Assembly (NCBI GenBank): GCA_030426145.1
Contig: JAUHZF010000023.1
Location: 1 to 48,838 of the forward strand
DNA from: Polyangia bacterium
GTDB taxonomy: Bacteria; Myxococcota_A; Polyangia; Polyangiales; Polyangiaceae
Length of the DNA: 48,838 nt
Direction: 5' to 3'
Shown here: positions 16,406-24,701 of the stretch, in pieces
How positions within the stretch are numbered: the first letter of the stretch is position 1
Layout of the letters: every line of letters starts with the position of its first letter
Made by a program: the position numbers and the translations under genes
Notes under the pieces: generated by a model
The model's database searches: none
What the model saw: the letters and a program-made list of their open reading frames with translations, nothing else
Told to the model about the DNA's origin: nothing

Positions 16406-16945
16406 ATGTTCACCCACCTCTCGAAGAGTCCGACCGCGCCACCCAGGGGTCTCCTCGCGCTGCTCGTGGCTTGCCACTCCCGAATCCGGCGCTTCGCAGC
16501 CCTCGCCCATCGGATCGGGACCGATCCCGAGGCGACGTCGTCAGAAAGGATCGAAGCCTGCGTGGCTGTCGAGCGCTACTTCAACGAGGCACTTCCACTG
16601 CACGTGCAGGACGAGGAGGAGAGTATTCTGCCGCGGCTCGGTGGCCGCTCGGTCGCCATCGATTTCGCCCTTGCGGCCATGACCGAACAGCATGCCTTGC
16701 ACGACGCGACTCTCGACACGATGCTAGAGGCCTGCCGAGCGCTGAGGGCTGCGCCAGACGACAGGAGATCGCGGGCCGTCCTCACTGACGCGGCCGAAGC
16801 GGCAATTCAAGTGTTCGACGAGCATCTCGCACTTGAAGAATCCATCATCTTCCCCGCCGTTGCTATGTACTTGAGCGAAGGGGTCCGAGCGACCGTCGTC
16901 GACGAGCTGCGCTCCCGACGAGAAGCGTCAACGGCACGCGAGTGA
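16406..16945 (+). CDS. Hemerythrin domain protein
   Basis: A 179-residue single-domain hemerythrin-like protein with HHE ligands in order: ACHSRIRRF, LPLHVQDEEESILPRL, EQHALHD and DEHLALEESIIFPAV. Such proteins bind O2 or NO at a di-iron centre; related proteins repair Fe-S clusters damaged by NO. It lies between the broken protoglobin and norCBQD. There is no membrane segment or fused output domain. The ATG has no strong ribosome site, and a start a few codons on is possible. Confidence 0.87.
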   Translation: MFTHLSKSPTAPPRGLLALLVACHSRIRRFAALAHRIGTDPEATSSERIEACVAVERYFNEALPLHVQDEEESILPRLGGRSVAIDFALAAMTEQHALHDATLDTMLEACRALRAAPDDRRSRAVLTDAAEAAIQVFDEHLALEESIIFPAVAMYLSEGVRATVVDELRSRREASTARE

Positions 16946-17338
16946 TGCTGTTTGCTCTATGAGGCCGTGCGAGAGCGATGCGGCGGCATGCTCGTGGACT
17001 CACGGTTCTCAACCACCGCGACGCTCTCGCGACCCTTGGCTTGCGGGCTTCGTACCCTCTATTCGCAATCGAGGTGTCTTCCGGATCGTGCTGCGGCATC
17101 GCCACCGGTCGTAGCCTCAACGGCGCGGCGGCCGCCGATGTGCGCAGGCTCACAGCGACGCCTGGTGGCGAGACCCTCGCCGCCCTCGACTCGGCCGAGG
17201 CGCTCGACCCGGGCGCGACGAAATTGGTGCCCAATGGGTCGCCCGTTCCGACGTGTGCTCTTCTGCGCATCGGCCTGGCGCTCGGCTGCGCCAGCGACGA
17301 AGAGGCGTGCTCCGCAGAGCTTCACTCGCCGTGGCCCT

Positions 17339-17580
17339 TCAGGGGAGGCTCACCTGCGCCCGCGCAAAATCGATCGCTTCGATCGCGCGAGCCATCGCCA
17401 TGTTCACGAACCGTACGGCGGCGGGTTCCGGCACGACCCGTAGCCGTCGATGATGGCGGGCGGCACCGACTGGTAGCGCACAGTGACATCAACCTGAAGC
17501 GGGCCGGATGGTGCGGGTGACCAGGCGACCAGCCTGGGGAGCCGCCGCGACATGGACTTCGGACCGGAACGCGGCGCCAC
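17339..17580 (-). pseudogene. Possible frameshifted gene remnant
   Basis: Read on the minus strand, three pieces in different frames have protein-like composition and follow each other: AAFRSEVHVAAAPQAGRLV, then QVDVTVRYQSVPPAIIDGYG, then EPAAVRFVNMAMARAIEAID ending in a TGA at 17339-17341. Two frameshifts would be needed to join them. No family is recognised. The case rests only on composition and continuity. Confidence 0.25.
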
Positions 17581-17652
17581 GTGCGGAGAGGCGCCGAGTT
17601 GTGGACGCCTCGCTCGAGGCGATGGGGAAGGAACGTGAACACCAGACCGCGG

Positions 17653-17668
17653 CTTGATCTAGATCAAG
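17653..17668. promoter_or_regulatory. FNR/DNR box upstream of norCBQD
   Basis: CTTGATCTAGATCAAG is a perfect 16-bp palindrome containing TTGAT-N4-ATCAA, the recognition sequence of FNR/ANR/DNR regulators. With the box centred at -41.5 the start of transcription would be near 17702, and TAGGTT at 17690-17695 is a fair -10. A regulator with the matching ExxSR recognition helix is encoded at 22569-23279. Confidence 0.85.
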
Positions 17669-17691
17669 GCGCGACGACCAGCACCCGCCTA

Positions 17692-17704
17692 GGTTGGTCC
17701 AACC
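17692..17704. promoter_or_regulatory. GGT-N7-ACC palindrome over the norC start region, candidate NorR site
   Basis: GGTTGGTCCAACC is a perfect palindrome matching the GGT-N7-ACC core reported for NorR sites in Cupriavidus. It overlaps the predicted -10 and start site, a place better suited to repression or steric control than to sigma54 activation, and no -24/-12 promoter is evident nearby. Confidence 0.4.
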
Positions 17705-17741
17705 CTCCCTCAAACCGAGGGCGAAAGCGAGACGGGCCGAC

Positions 17742-18440
17742 ATGCTCTCCAAGTCCGCCGCCAGGCTGTTCTTCCTGGTCGGCACCTTTGCCACCACTGT
17801 GGCTTTCGTCGCGCTGACCGTGGACACTCTTCGACAGGTCCCCGAGCAGACGAACGAGGCTCAACTCTCTCCCGCCGTCATCCGCGGCAAAGAGCTGTGG
17901 GAGAGCAACAACTGCATGGGGTGCCACACCCTCTTCGGAGAAGGCGCCTACTATGCCCCGGACCTGACGCAAGTGTACGAGCGCCGGGGGCCGGCGTTCA
18001 TCCGGCAGATGCTCACCGATCCCGAGGGGCTCTACCCCGGGCAGCGTCGCATGGTGACCTACGCCTTCACCCAAGAGGAACAAGACGACATGATCGCCTT
18101 CCTCGAGTGGTGCAGTCACGTCGACCTCAACGGGTTCCCACCCCCGCCGACGGTCGGCGTCGCTACCGCGCCCGCCGGTGCCGGGGCGGTGGCGGTGCCG
18201 CAGGTATACCAGCAGATCTGCTCCGCCTGCCATGCCGTCGGGGGCGTGGGCGGCCAGGTCGGGCCCGCGCTCGATGGCGTCGCCTCGCGTCGCGACGCCG
18301 ACTACCTACGCCGATGGCTCGAGGACCCGCTCGCCATCAACCCGAAGAGCCGCATGCCCAAGATGCCGCTCACCCCGGAGCAGCTCGAAGAGGTGCTTGC
18401 CTATCTCTCCACCCTCAAAGCCGGTGAGCCCGCACCATGA
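17742..18440 (+). CDS. norC: NorC with extra C-terminal cytochrome c domain
   Basis: Small subunit of cytochrome c-dependent NO reductase, passing electrons to NorB on the outer face of the inner membrane. One membrane anchor (residues 8-26) precedes the classic NorC haem site NNCMGCHTLFGEGAYYAPDL (Cys58, Cys61, His62) and the PGQRRM segment. After a Pro/Ala linker (about 133-152) there is a second complete cytochrome c domain with CSACH (160-164), a GPAL motif and a Met-rich end (SRMPKMPLTPEQ). At 232 residues it is longer than ordinary single-haem NorC of about 150. The start is the ATG at 17742; an upstream in-frame GTT-proximal start at 17694 lies within the promoter palindrome. The stop overlaps norB (ATGA). 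Confidence 0.93.
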   Translation: MLSKSAARLFFLVGTFATTVAFVALTVDTLRQVPEQTNEAQLSPAVIRGKELWESNNCMGCHTLFGEGAYYAPDLTQVYERRGPAFIRQMLTDPEGLYPGQRRMVTYAFTQEEQDDMIAFLEWCSHVDLNGFPPPPTVGVATAPAGAGAVAVPQVYQQICSACHAVGGVGGQVGPALDGVASRRDADYLRRWLEDPLAINPKSRMPKMPLTPEQLEEVLAYLSTLKAGEPAP

Positions 18441-19837
18441 AGTTCAAGTCACAACGTGTCGCATACTGGTTCTTTGCCACCTGTATGCTCTTGCTCACGC
18501 TGCAGATCGTCTACGGCATCATCATGGGCTTCGCTCGCATCGGCATGGACGGCCTGCATCCGGTCATCCCGTTCAATGTGGCTCGCGCCGTTCACACAAA
18601 CCTTCTGGTCATGTGGCTGCTCGCCGGATTCATGGGCGCTGCCTACTACATCGTCCCCGACGAGTGCGACCGTGAGCTCGAGTGGCCAAAGCTCGCCTAT
18701 GTGCAGCTGATCGCACTTGTGGTGACGGGGGTTACGGCCATCATCGGCTTCCACTTCAACTGGTGGGAGGGGCGAAAGTTCCTCGAGATCCCCCGCCCGC
18801 TCGATTTCTTGGTGGTGGTCGACGTGCTGCTGTTCATCACGAACATCGGCATCACGATCTGGAAGAGCAAGCGCATTACCACGACGGTGTCTGTGCTGTT
18901 CTTCGGCCTGCTCATGGCCGCGCTCCTCTACCTGCCGGGCATGATCCCGTTCGACAACCAGACGGTCGACTCATTCTTCCGCTGGTGGGTCGTCCACCTC
19001 TGGGTCGAGGGTGTCTGGGAGCTGATCATGGGAGGCATACTCGCGTTCCTCCTCATCCAGATCACGGGGGTGGACCGCGAGGTCGTCGAGAAGTGGCTCT
19101 ACGTCATCGTAGGTTTCACGTTCCTCTCCGGCATCCTCGGCACCGGCCACCACTACTACTACATCGGCACGCCGCGCTACTGGCTGTGGATCGGTGGGCT
19201 CTTCGGTGCCCTCGAGCCGCTCGCGTTTCTCGGCATGGCCATCTACGGCATCGCGATGTACCGCCGTGGGGGACGCAACCATCCGAACCAGATGGCCCTG
19301 CTCTGGACGCTCACGACCTGCATTCTCTCCTTCGTAGGGGCGGGCTTCCTAGGCGCGGCGCACACATTGCCTCAGGTGAACATGTACACGCACGGCACGC
19401 TCGTGACCGGCATGCACGGGCACCTAGCCTTTTGGGGGGCGTACGCCTGCCTCGTCCTCGCGATCATTACCTACGCGATGCCTCAGGTCACGGGACGCAA
19501 GCGCAACGAGGACGCGAGCGCTTCCTACGCGTTCTGGGCGTCGAACATCGGCATGTTGGCCATGACCGTGGCGTTCGGCATCGCGGGGGTCGCGCAAGTC
19601 TATCTCGAGCGTCGCGCGGGCATGGAGTTCCTCGACGTGCAGCGAGAGCTCGAGGTGCACTTCATCGGCCTGCTCCTTGCGGCGATGGTCTTCGGCTCTG
19701 GGATTGCCGCCTTCATTTACAACTTCATTCGCTACGGACTGCCCGTGGCCGAGCCAACGGGCCCGGCCGATCCGACGCGCCGCTCGTCGGACGAGGCGGA
19801 CGGGGTCGTGGTCCCCGAGCCGGCGGCCGGTGGCTGA
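18437..19837 (+). CDS. norB: NorB, nitric oxide reductase large subunit
   Basis: Catalytic subunit reducing 2 NO to N2O; 466 residues with 12 predicted membrane helices, normal for the cytochrome c type (cNOR) and without the quinol-type N-terminal extension. Ligands to the haems and FeB are present: His53 (VHTNLLVMWL), HLWVEG with His187 and Glu191, GTGHHYYYIG with His238 and His239, and HGTLVTGMHGHLAFW with His319, His327 and His329. Its ATG overlaps the norC stop, and its end overlaps norQ by 8 bp, so norC-norB-norQ are translationally coupled. Confidence 0.97.
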   Translation: MKFKSQRVAYWFFATCMLLLTLQIVYGIIMGFARIGMDGLHPVIPFNVARAVHTNLLVMWLLAGFMGAAYYIVPDECDRELEWPKLAYVQLIALVVTGVTAIIGFHFNWWEGRKFLEIPRPLDFLVVVDVLLFITNIGITIWKSKRITTTVSVLFFGLLMAALLYLPGMIPFDNQTVDSFFRWWVVHLWVEGVWELIMGGILAFLLIQITGVDREVVEKWLYVIVGFTFLSGILGTGHHYYYIGTPRYWLWIGGLFGALEPLAFLGMAIYGIAMYRRGGRNHPNQMALLWTLTTCILSFVGAGFLGAAHTLPQVNMYTHGTLVTGMHGHLAFWGAYACLVLAIITYAMPQVTGRKRNEDASASYAFWASNIGMLAMTVAFGIAGVAQVYLERRAGMEFLDVQRELEVHFIGLLLAAMVFGSGIAAFIYNFIRYGLPVAEPTGPADPTRRSSDEADGVVVPEPAAGG

Positions 19838-20621
19838 GCCGAGTGACCAGCCCGCCGCTTGGTACCGGCCGGTCGGGGAGGAGGTGGTGGTCTTCGAGCA
19901 TTGCTACGCCAACCGCCTCCCCCTACTGCTGAAGGGCCCCACTGGCTGCGGCAAGTCGCGCTTCGTCGCGGCCATGGCCGAACGCGTTGGCCGGTCGTTG
20001 ATCACCGTGGCCTGCCACGATGACATGACGGCCGCGGACCTGCTCGGGCGCCACCTCGTTCGCGGAGGCGACACTCCGTGGCAAGACGGGCCCGCCACGC
20101 GGGCGCTGCGCGAGGGGGCGATCCTCTACCTCGACGAGATTGCCGAGGCGCGGGAGGACGTGCTCGTGGTGCTGCACCCACTTACCGACCACCGTCGCGA
20201 GCTCTACCTCGACCGCACCGGCGAGCGCCTCGTGGCGCCTGCCGAGATGATGCTCGTCGTCAGCTACAATCCGGGCTACCGACGCGGCTGGAAGGAGCTC
20301 AAGCCGTCGACCCGGCAACGGTTCGTGTCGATGACCTTCGGCTACCCCGCTGCGGCCGTCGAGACCGAGATCGTGCGTCACGAATCCGGGGTTGACGCCA
20401 AGAACGCAAAGCGTTTGATCGCGCTCGCCCACAAGATCCGCGGGCTCGAGGAGCTCGGACTCGCCGAGAGCGCCTCGACACGCTTACTGGTAAACGCGGG
20501 AGTGCTCATCCGAGATGGGCTCGCCCCACGCCTCGCCTGCCAGGTGGCGATCGTGCAACCGCTCACCGACGACACGACGCTCGCCGAGGCGCTCAGCGAC
20601 GTTGCCAACATGGTCTTCTGA
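19830..20621 (+). CDS. norQ: NorQ, MoxR-type AAA+ ATPase for NO reductase assembly
   Basis: A 263-residue AAA+ protein that with NorD inserts or matures the FeB centre of NorB. Walker A is GPTGCGKS (36-43), Walker B AILYLDEI (97-104), and the pore and sensor regions (VVSYNPGYRRGWKELKP, STRQRF) follow the NorQ/CbbQ pattern. The GTG at 19830 overlaps the norB end by 8 bp; in-frame sequence further upstream is inside norB and has no family similarity. norD follows after 8 bp. Confidence 0.95.
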   Translation: MAEPSDQPAAWYRPVGEEVVVFEHCYANRLPLLLKGPTGCGKSRFVAAMAERVGRSLITVACHDDMTAADLLGRHLVRGGDTPWQDGPATRALREGAILYLDEIAEAREDVLVVLHPLTDHRRELYLDRTGERLVAPAEMMLVVSYNPGYRRGWKELKPSTRQRFVSMTFGYPAAAVETEIVRHESGVDAKNAKRLIALAHKIRGLEELGLAESASTRLLVNAGVLIRDGLAPRLACQVAIVQPLTDDTTLAEALSDVANMVF

Positions 20622-20629
20622 GCGTCCCG

Positions 20630-22564
20630 ATGTCGCTGGACGAGCGTCTCTTCGGTTGGCTCTACCGCGCATTGGCGCGGCGACGCACGCGACCGGAGGC
20701 AGCCAGCGAGCACGCCGTCTTCCTCGAGGACGTCGCCGATCGCCTCAGCCTCGTGGCGAGCGCCCTCGGAGGTCGCGCCTTCGCCGTACGTCGCGCCGAG
20801 CGCGTCGGCGGGGTGCAGCGCGCTACGCTGCTGCTGCCGGTGGTGATCGACGCCTACCCGTCTGCAGTGTTGAACATGGCGGCCTACCACTATCGGGTCG
20901 CCTTCTCGGTGCGCTCGGAGCTACTTGGATTCTCGATGGCTGGTCTCCAAGCAACGCCCGCGTCGCGCGCGCAGGCCACCCTCCTCGCTGTGGCGGCCAC
21001 GCGGTTCGCGCTCGAGCGAGACTTGCCGCAGATGGCCGACCTGCTCGTTGCGCTGCGACCGGAAAGCCGCGAAAGCTACACGTTGCCGGCCACCGCCTCC
21101 GCCATCGACACCCTGGCCTACGGCGACCCTCTCGACGAGGACCCCGTCGAAGGGGTGGCCGCCCTCCACGCCACGCCCCCCTCCAACCAGAGCGAGCTCG
21201 TCGCAGCCCTCGGCGGCTGGGGCCCTGCGCTCGCACGCGACCTTCCCGACCTCGCGCCCGCCTTCGCTCGGCATGCGCTACTCTTTGGCGAGCTGCTCCT
21301 GCCCATCGATAAGGCGCCGCCGACCCTGATCGGCGATCCTTCGCAGGATGCCCGAGAGCATGCGGGCGGCACCGAGCGCAAAGCGCCCGCTCGCGACGAA
21401 GTCGACGTACTCACATTGCGCTCGAAAGAGGACGAAAACCCAGTGGTGCACTCGTTCGAGAAGGTGCATACGCTCGACGACTACAGCGGGGGCCAGAAAC
21501 GCATGGACGGTGAGGATCACCTCGAGGAGCAGCTTGAGGCACTCGAGGACCTCGACTTGAGAGGCGTGATCCGCACCGGCCAGACCGCGTCATCCGTGTA
21601 CCGCGCCGACGGACTCTTCGACGGGGGGCTCGCGGGTGGTGAAGATGACGAGGAGACGCGGCGGGGCGTTTCCTACGACGAATGGGATGGCAAGCGACGT
21701 CGCTACCTTCGCGACTGGTGCACCCTCTACCCCAGTTCTCCCCCGTGCGGGGCCCGGCCAGAGGTGGTGAGCGAGCGCATGGGGCGCGTGCGCCGGGAGT
21801 ATGCGGCGGAGATCAAACGGCTGCGCGCGGCCTTCGAGGCCATCGAGGCGAGCCGCGCCTGGCGGTCGCGGCAGCGCGAGGGGGACGCTCTCGACATGGA
21901 CCAGGTAGTGATGCGCTCCGTCGACATGGTGCAAGGCGGCCGCGTCGAGGAACGCGTGTACATGCATCGCCGCCGCCACGCTCGCGACCTCGCGACGCTC
22001 GTGCTGTTGGACGTGAGCCTGTCCTCGGACTCCTACGTGGACGACCACCGCATCCTCGACGTCAGCCGCGATTCACTCTTGGTGTTGGGGGAGGTGCTCG
22101 GTCCTGCGTCCGATGAGTTCGGGGTCGCGGGGTTCTATAGCCACACGCGTCGCGATTGCCGTTGGCTTCCTCTGAAGACCTTCGCTGAGCCATGGACGAT
22201 GGGCGCAGCCCGCCTCATCGCGCTGCAGCCTCGCGGCTACACCCGCATCGGAGCAGCGCTGCGCCACGGCATTGCGGAACTCGGTGAGCTGCCCGCGAAG
22301 CGCCGTCTTTTGCTTCTGGTTTCGGACGGCCGCCCCACGGACTACGATCGCTACGAGGGGCGGCACGGCATCGAGGACGTGAGGCAGGCCTTCCGAGAAG
22401 CCGAGGCACAGGGCATCAGCCCGTTCGCCCTCACTATCGCTTCGAAGCCTGACGCTTCCTTCGTGCGGCTCTTCGGCGCCGGGCGGTTTCGGACGCTACC
22501 CACGCCCGCTGCGCTCCCAAGCAGCCTTGCCGAGGTGTACGCGCAGCTGGCGATGGGGGCGTGA
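20630..22564 (+). CDS. norD: NorD, VWA-domain NO reductase maturation protein
   Basis: A 644-residue partner of NorQ. The N-terminal two thirds are helical and variable with an acidic central stretch (near 320-345). The C-terminal von Willebrand factor A domain has the MIDAS sequence LLDVSLSSDSY (about 460-470), the Thr of GYTRIGAAL (about 541-549) and LVSDGRPTDYD (about 563-573). It is the last gene of norCBQD. Its end lies 4 bp from the convergent regulator gene, so the two transcripts must overlap. Confidence 0.94.
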   Translation: MSLDERLFGWLYRALARRRTRPEAASEHAVFLEDVADRLSLVASALGGRAFAVRRAERVGGVQRATLLLPVVIDAYPSAVLNMAAYHYRVAFSVRSELLGFSMAGLQATPASRAQATLLAVAATRFALERDLPQMADLLVALRPESRESYTLPATASAIDTLAYGDPLDEDPVEGVAALHATPPSNQSELVAALGGWGPALARDLPDLAPAFARHALLFGELLLPIDKAPPTLIGDPSQDAREHAGGTERKAPARDEVDVLTLRSKEDENPVVHSFEKVHTLDDYSGGQKRMDGEDHLEEQLEALEDLDLRGVIRTGQTASSVYRADGLFDGGLAGGEDDEETRRGVSYDEWDGKRRRYLRDWCTLYPSSPPCGARPEVVSERMGRVRREYAAEIKRLRAAFEAIEASRAWRSRQREGDALDMDQVVMRSVDMVQGGRVEERVYMHRRRHARDLATLVLLDVSLSSDSYVDDHRILDVSRDSLLVLGEVLGPASDEFGVAGFYSHTRRDCRWLPLKTFAEPWTMGAARLIALQPRGYTRIGAALRHGIAELGELPAKRRLLLLVSDGRPTDYDRYEGRHGIEDVRQAFREAEAQGISPFALTIASKPDASFVRLFGAGRFRTLPTPAALPSSLAEVYAQLAMGA

Positions 22565-22568
22565 AGGC

Positions 22569-23279
22569 TTACTCCGCGAGCTTGCGCAGCGCGGCCAGGT
22601 CGAGGACCCGGAGGGTGCCGGCTTCGGTCGCGATGACCCCATCCTCACGAAGGCGTCGCAGGAGTCGGGACAGTGTCTCGCTCTTGATGTTGAGGTGCTC
22701 GGCGAGGTCGCGTTTGAGCAGTGTCAGGCGGAGCTCACCGAGCCGCGGCTGAAGATCGTCCTCGCCGTGACCGAGACGCTCGCAGAGGTAGGCGGCGACG
22801 CGCCCGAGTGCATCGCGCAGCACGATGTTCTGGGTGTGCAGGACGACTTTGCGCTGCCGGTTCGCCATCGCGCGAAGGAGCGCCAAGCACACTCCGTGCT
22901 CCCGCTCGACGAGTTCGCGCAGCGCTTCCGCCGGCAGCTCGCAGAGGACCGAGTCTTCGGCGGCGACCGCAGTGACCGGGCAGCGGAAGTCGGCGATCAC
23001 CACGGCTTCCGCAAGGCTGGAGGCAGGGCCGACGGCCCGTAGCAGGTGGGACTTGCCAGTGGCGCTCGTGTGGCGAAGCTGCACCGAACCTTCGTGCACC
23101 ACGTAGACACCCGGGCAGGGGTCACCCGTCTGAAAGAGCATCTTCCCGGCAGGCACGCGCGCGACCCGCGAGATGGATGCGAGTCGCGCGATCAAGTCCT
23201 CGGAGAGCGTCGCATAAAATGGGACCCGAGCGAGGATGGTGGCTGGCGCCGGGAGCGGTGACGAGCGGAATGGCTTCAC
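22569..23279 (-). CDS. dnr: Crp/Fnr-family regulator of the DNR/NnrR type
   Basis: A 236-residue regulator: cyclic-nucleotide-binding-like beta roll (residues 20-130), dimer helix (about 135-165) and a winged helix with recognition sequence SETLSRLLRRLRE. Glu201, Ser204 and Arg205 form the ExxSR signature that reads TTGAT half sites, exactly the site upstream of norC. The N-terminal Cys cluster of oxygen-sensing FNR is absent, as in DNR and NnrR, which respond to NO, probably through haem. It sits directly after norD in the opposite direction. Calling it DNR rests on these residues and on context, not on an alignment; other Crp/Fnr subgroups remain possible. Confidence 0.87.
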   Translation of the reverse strand: MKPFRSSPLPAPATILARVPFYATLSEDLIARLASISRVARVPAGKMLFQTGDPCPGVYVVHEGSVQLRHTSATGKSHLLRAVGPASSLAEAVVIADFRCPVTAVAAEDSVLCELPAEALRELVEREHGVCLALLRAMANRQRKVVLHTQNIVLRDALGRVAAYLCERLGHGEDDLQPRLGELRLTLLKRDLAEHLNIKSETLSRLLRRLREDGVIATEAGTLRVLDLAALRKLAE

Positions 23280-23767
23280 CGCTCTACGGTACCAGCCCTA
23301 GGCTACCGTGGTGCAGTCCCGCGGCGTTGCTATCGGGCTCCGCATCTTCGACGTGCGCCGAGTTCGGTGGCCCTCACTATGAAGCTCTGTCGACGGCAGC
23401 TACTGCCCGCAAAAGTCGACGTCACAACTCGTGACACGAGGCGGCGGAACGCACCTACAAATGCCCAGGACGACCCAGGGTCGCCCCAGTGTCACGAGAG
23501 AGGCCTAAAGTAGAAGCGCCGTGCTCGCCCATCCCGAGAGAGGTCTTGGCGTCGCCTCGTCGTCGCCAACGACACCGATCTCCCACACGATGATCGAGCG
23601 CAAGGGCAACGAGGATGGCGGTTTCGCCGACCGCTACGACGGGGTCTTGGCTGTCACGCACATGTTCACCAAGGTCTGACCGATGGAGTTTCTTCTAGCT
23701 GACACTGAGACGCCACGATGTTGAGGCAGGACTGAGCCCCCGAGACGCGCTAGATGCGGAGAAGGCC
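23280..23767. other. Intergenic region without a supported gene
   Basis: This 488-bp stretch upstream of both the regulator and the PhyH gene has no intact gene that I can support. A 29-codon plus-strand frame at 23590-23679 has a protein-like end (GFADRYDGVLAVTHMFTKV) but no ribosome site. No FNR box is present, so the regulator is not obviously autoregulated. Confidence 0.45.
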
Positions 23768-24628
23768 ATGAACACCCTACAAGAAGCGTTCGACCAACGT
23801 GGCTACGTCGTCGTCGACGACATCTTCACCAACGACGAGGTGGCTCACTTCGTGGCCGAGATCGACCGCGCTGGCGGCGGACGTACCACCAAGTGGACGG
23901 TCAACGATGGTGTGGTGCAGAAAGAGGCCTTCTGGGACCTCGTCACCCACCAGCGTCTTCTTCGTGTCGTGCGGGAGCTGTTCGGGGATCAGACGGTGAA
24001 GTTCTGCCAACACAACGACCTGCAGTTCGGCAGCTCGTCCTTCGCTTGGCATCGCGACTCCATCAACCGCGTCTACGACCCCGAGCTGCCCGACTGGCGC
24101 GAAGACGACGCGCCCTACCAGCTCGTTCGTTGTGGGGTGTATCTCCAGCCCGAGTCGAGCGGCTTCACCTTCGGCGTCGTGCCCGGCAGCCACAAGCCCA
24201 GCGGCTGCCTCGATCGAAAGACCTTCGACGACAACGAGAAGTACCTCTCCATTCTCGCCTCGCTGAAGAGCAAGGCGGGCGGGCGCGACGTGCTCGAGGA
24301 GCGGGCGGAGTGGATTCGCACGCGGCCCGGTGCGGTCGTCTTCTTCGACCCGCGTCTCATCCACACCGGCGGCTCTTTCGATGGTCGCAAGTACTCGCTC
24401 TTCGTGGCCTACGGCGTCGACAACCGGCACTTCCGCGAGCACTACGCCTACTACCGTCACATGCGCTACGACCTGCAGTACCGCGACATCCCAAAGGGCT
24501 TGAAGACGCGGCTGAAGGCCGAGGACCTCTACGTCGACGAGCTCCCTTACGTCGAAAAGCTCCCCGGCGCTTTCGTACCGAACAAGGCGCTGGCCATGGC
24601 TTTCCGCCTCTTCAACAACGACGGCTGA
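23768..24628 (+). CDS. Phytanoyl-CoA dioxygenase (PhyH) family protein
   Basis: A 286-residue Fe(II)/2-oxoglutarate oxygenase. The metal triad is visible as His95 and Asp97 (AWHRDSIN) and distal His199 (PRLIHTGGS), with Arg207 placed to bind 2-oxoglutarate. YLQPESSGFTFGVVPGSHKP is the typical PhyH core. The ATG follows GGAGAAGG. Family members hydroxylate lipids, amino acids or natural products; nothing near it points to a substrate. It is monocistronic, 73 bp before a PEGA protein with its own signal peptide. Confidence 0.88.
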   Translation: MNTLQEAFDQRGYVVVDDIFTNDEVAHFVAEIDRAGGGRTTKWTVNDGVVQKEAFWDLVTHQRLLRVVRELFGDQTVKFCQHNDLQFGSSSFAWHRDSINRVYDPELPDWREDDAPYQLVRCGVYLQPESSGFTFGVVPGSHKPSGCLDRKTFDDNEKYLSILASLKSKAGGRDVLEERAEWIRTRPGAVVFFDPRLIHTGGSFDGRKYSLFVAYGVDNRHFREHYAYYRHMRYDLQYRDIPKGLKTRLKAEDLYVDELPYVEKLPGAFVPNKALAMAFRLFNNDG

Positions 24629-24701
24629 CACGGCGGGGGACCAACCCGAGCATCGAAGACGGCGGTTCGTCGCGCGTGCCCATCCGGGGTAGGACACGCC
24701 C

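Larger units (their letters stand above)
16946..17741. other. Long region before norC: gene debris and promoter
   Basis: About 800 bp without an intact gene. Plus-strand frames (for example 16978-17520) have no conserved sequence. The minus strand from about 17580 to 17339 reads like protein in three successive frames (see the pseudogene entry). The last 90 bp carry the norC regulatory sites. Confidence 0.5.

Noticed and set aside
16978..17520. Plus-strand 180-codon frame before norC
   Set aside because: No recognisable domain, no ribosome site, and it overlaps minus-strand sequence that looks more protein-like in pieces.
23590..23679. 29-codon frame ending VTHMFTKV
   Set aside because: Protein-like end but no ribosome site, no family, and too short to support as a gene or named remnant.
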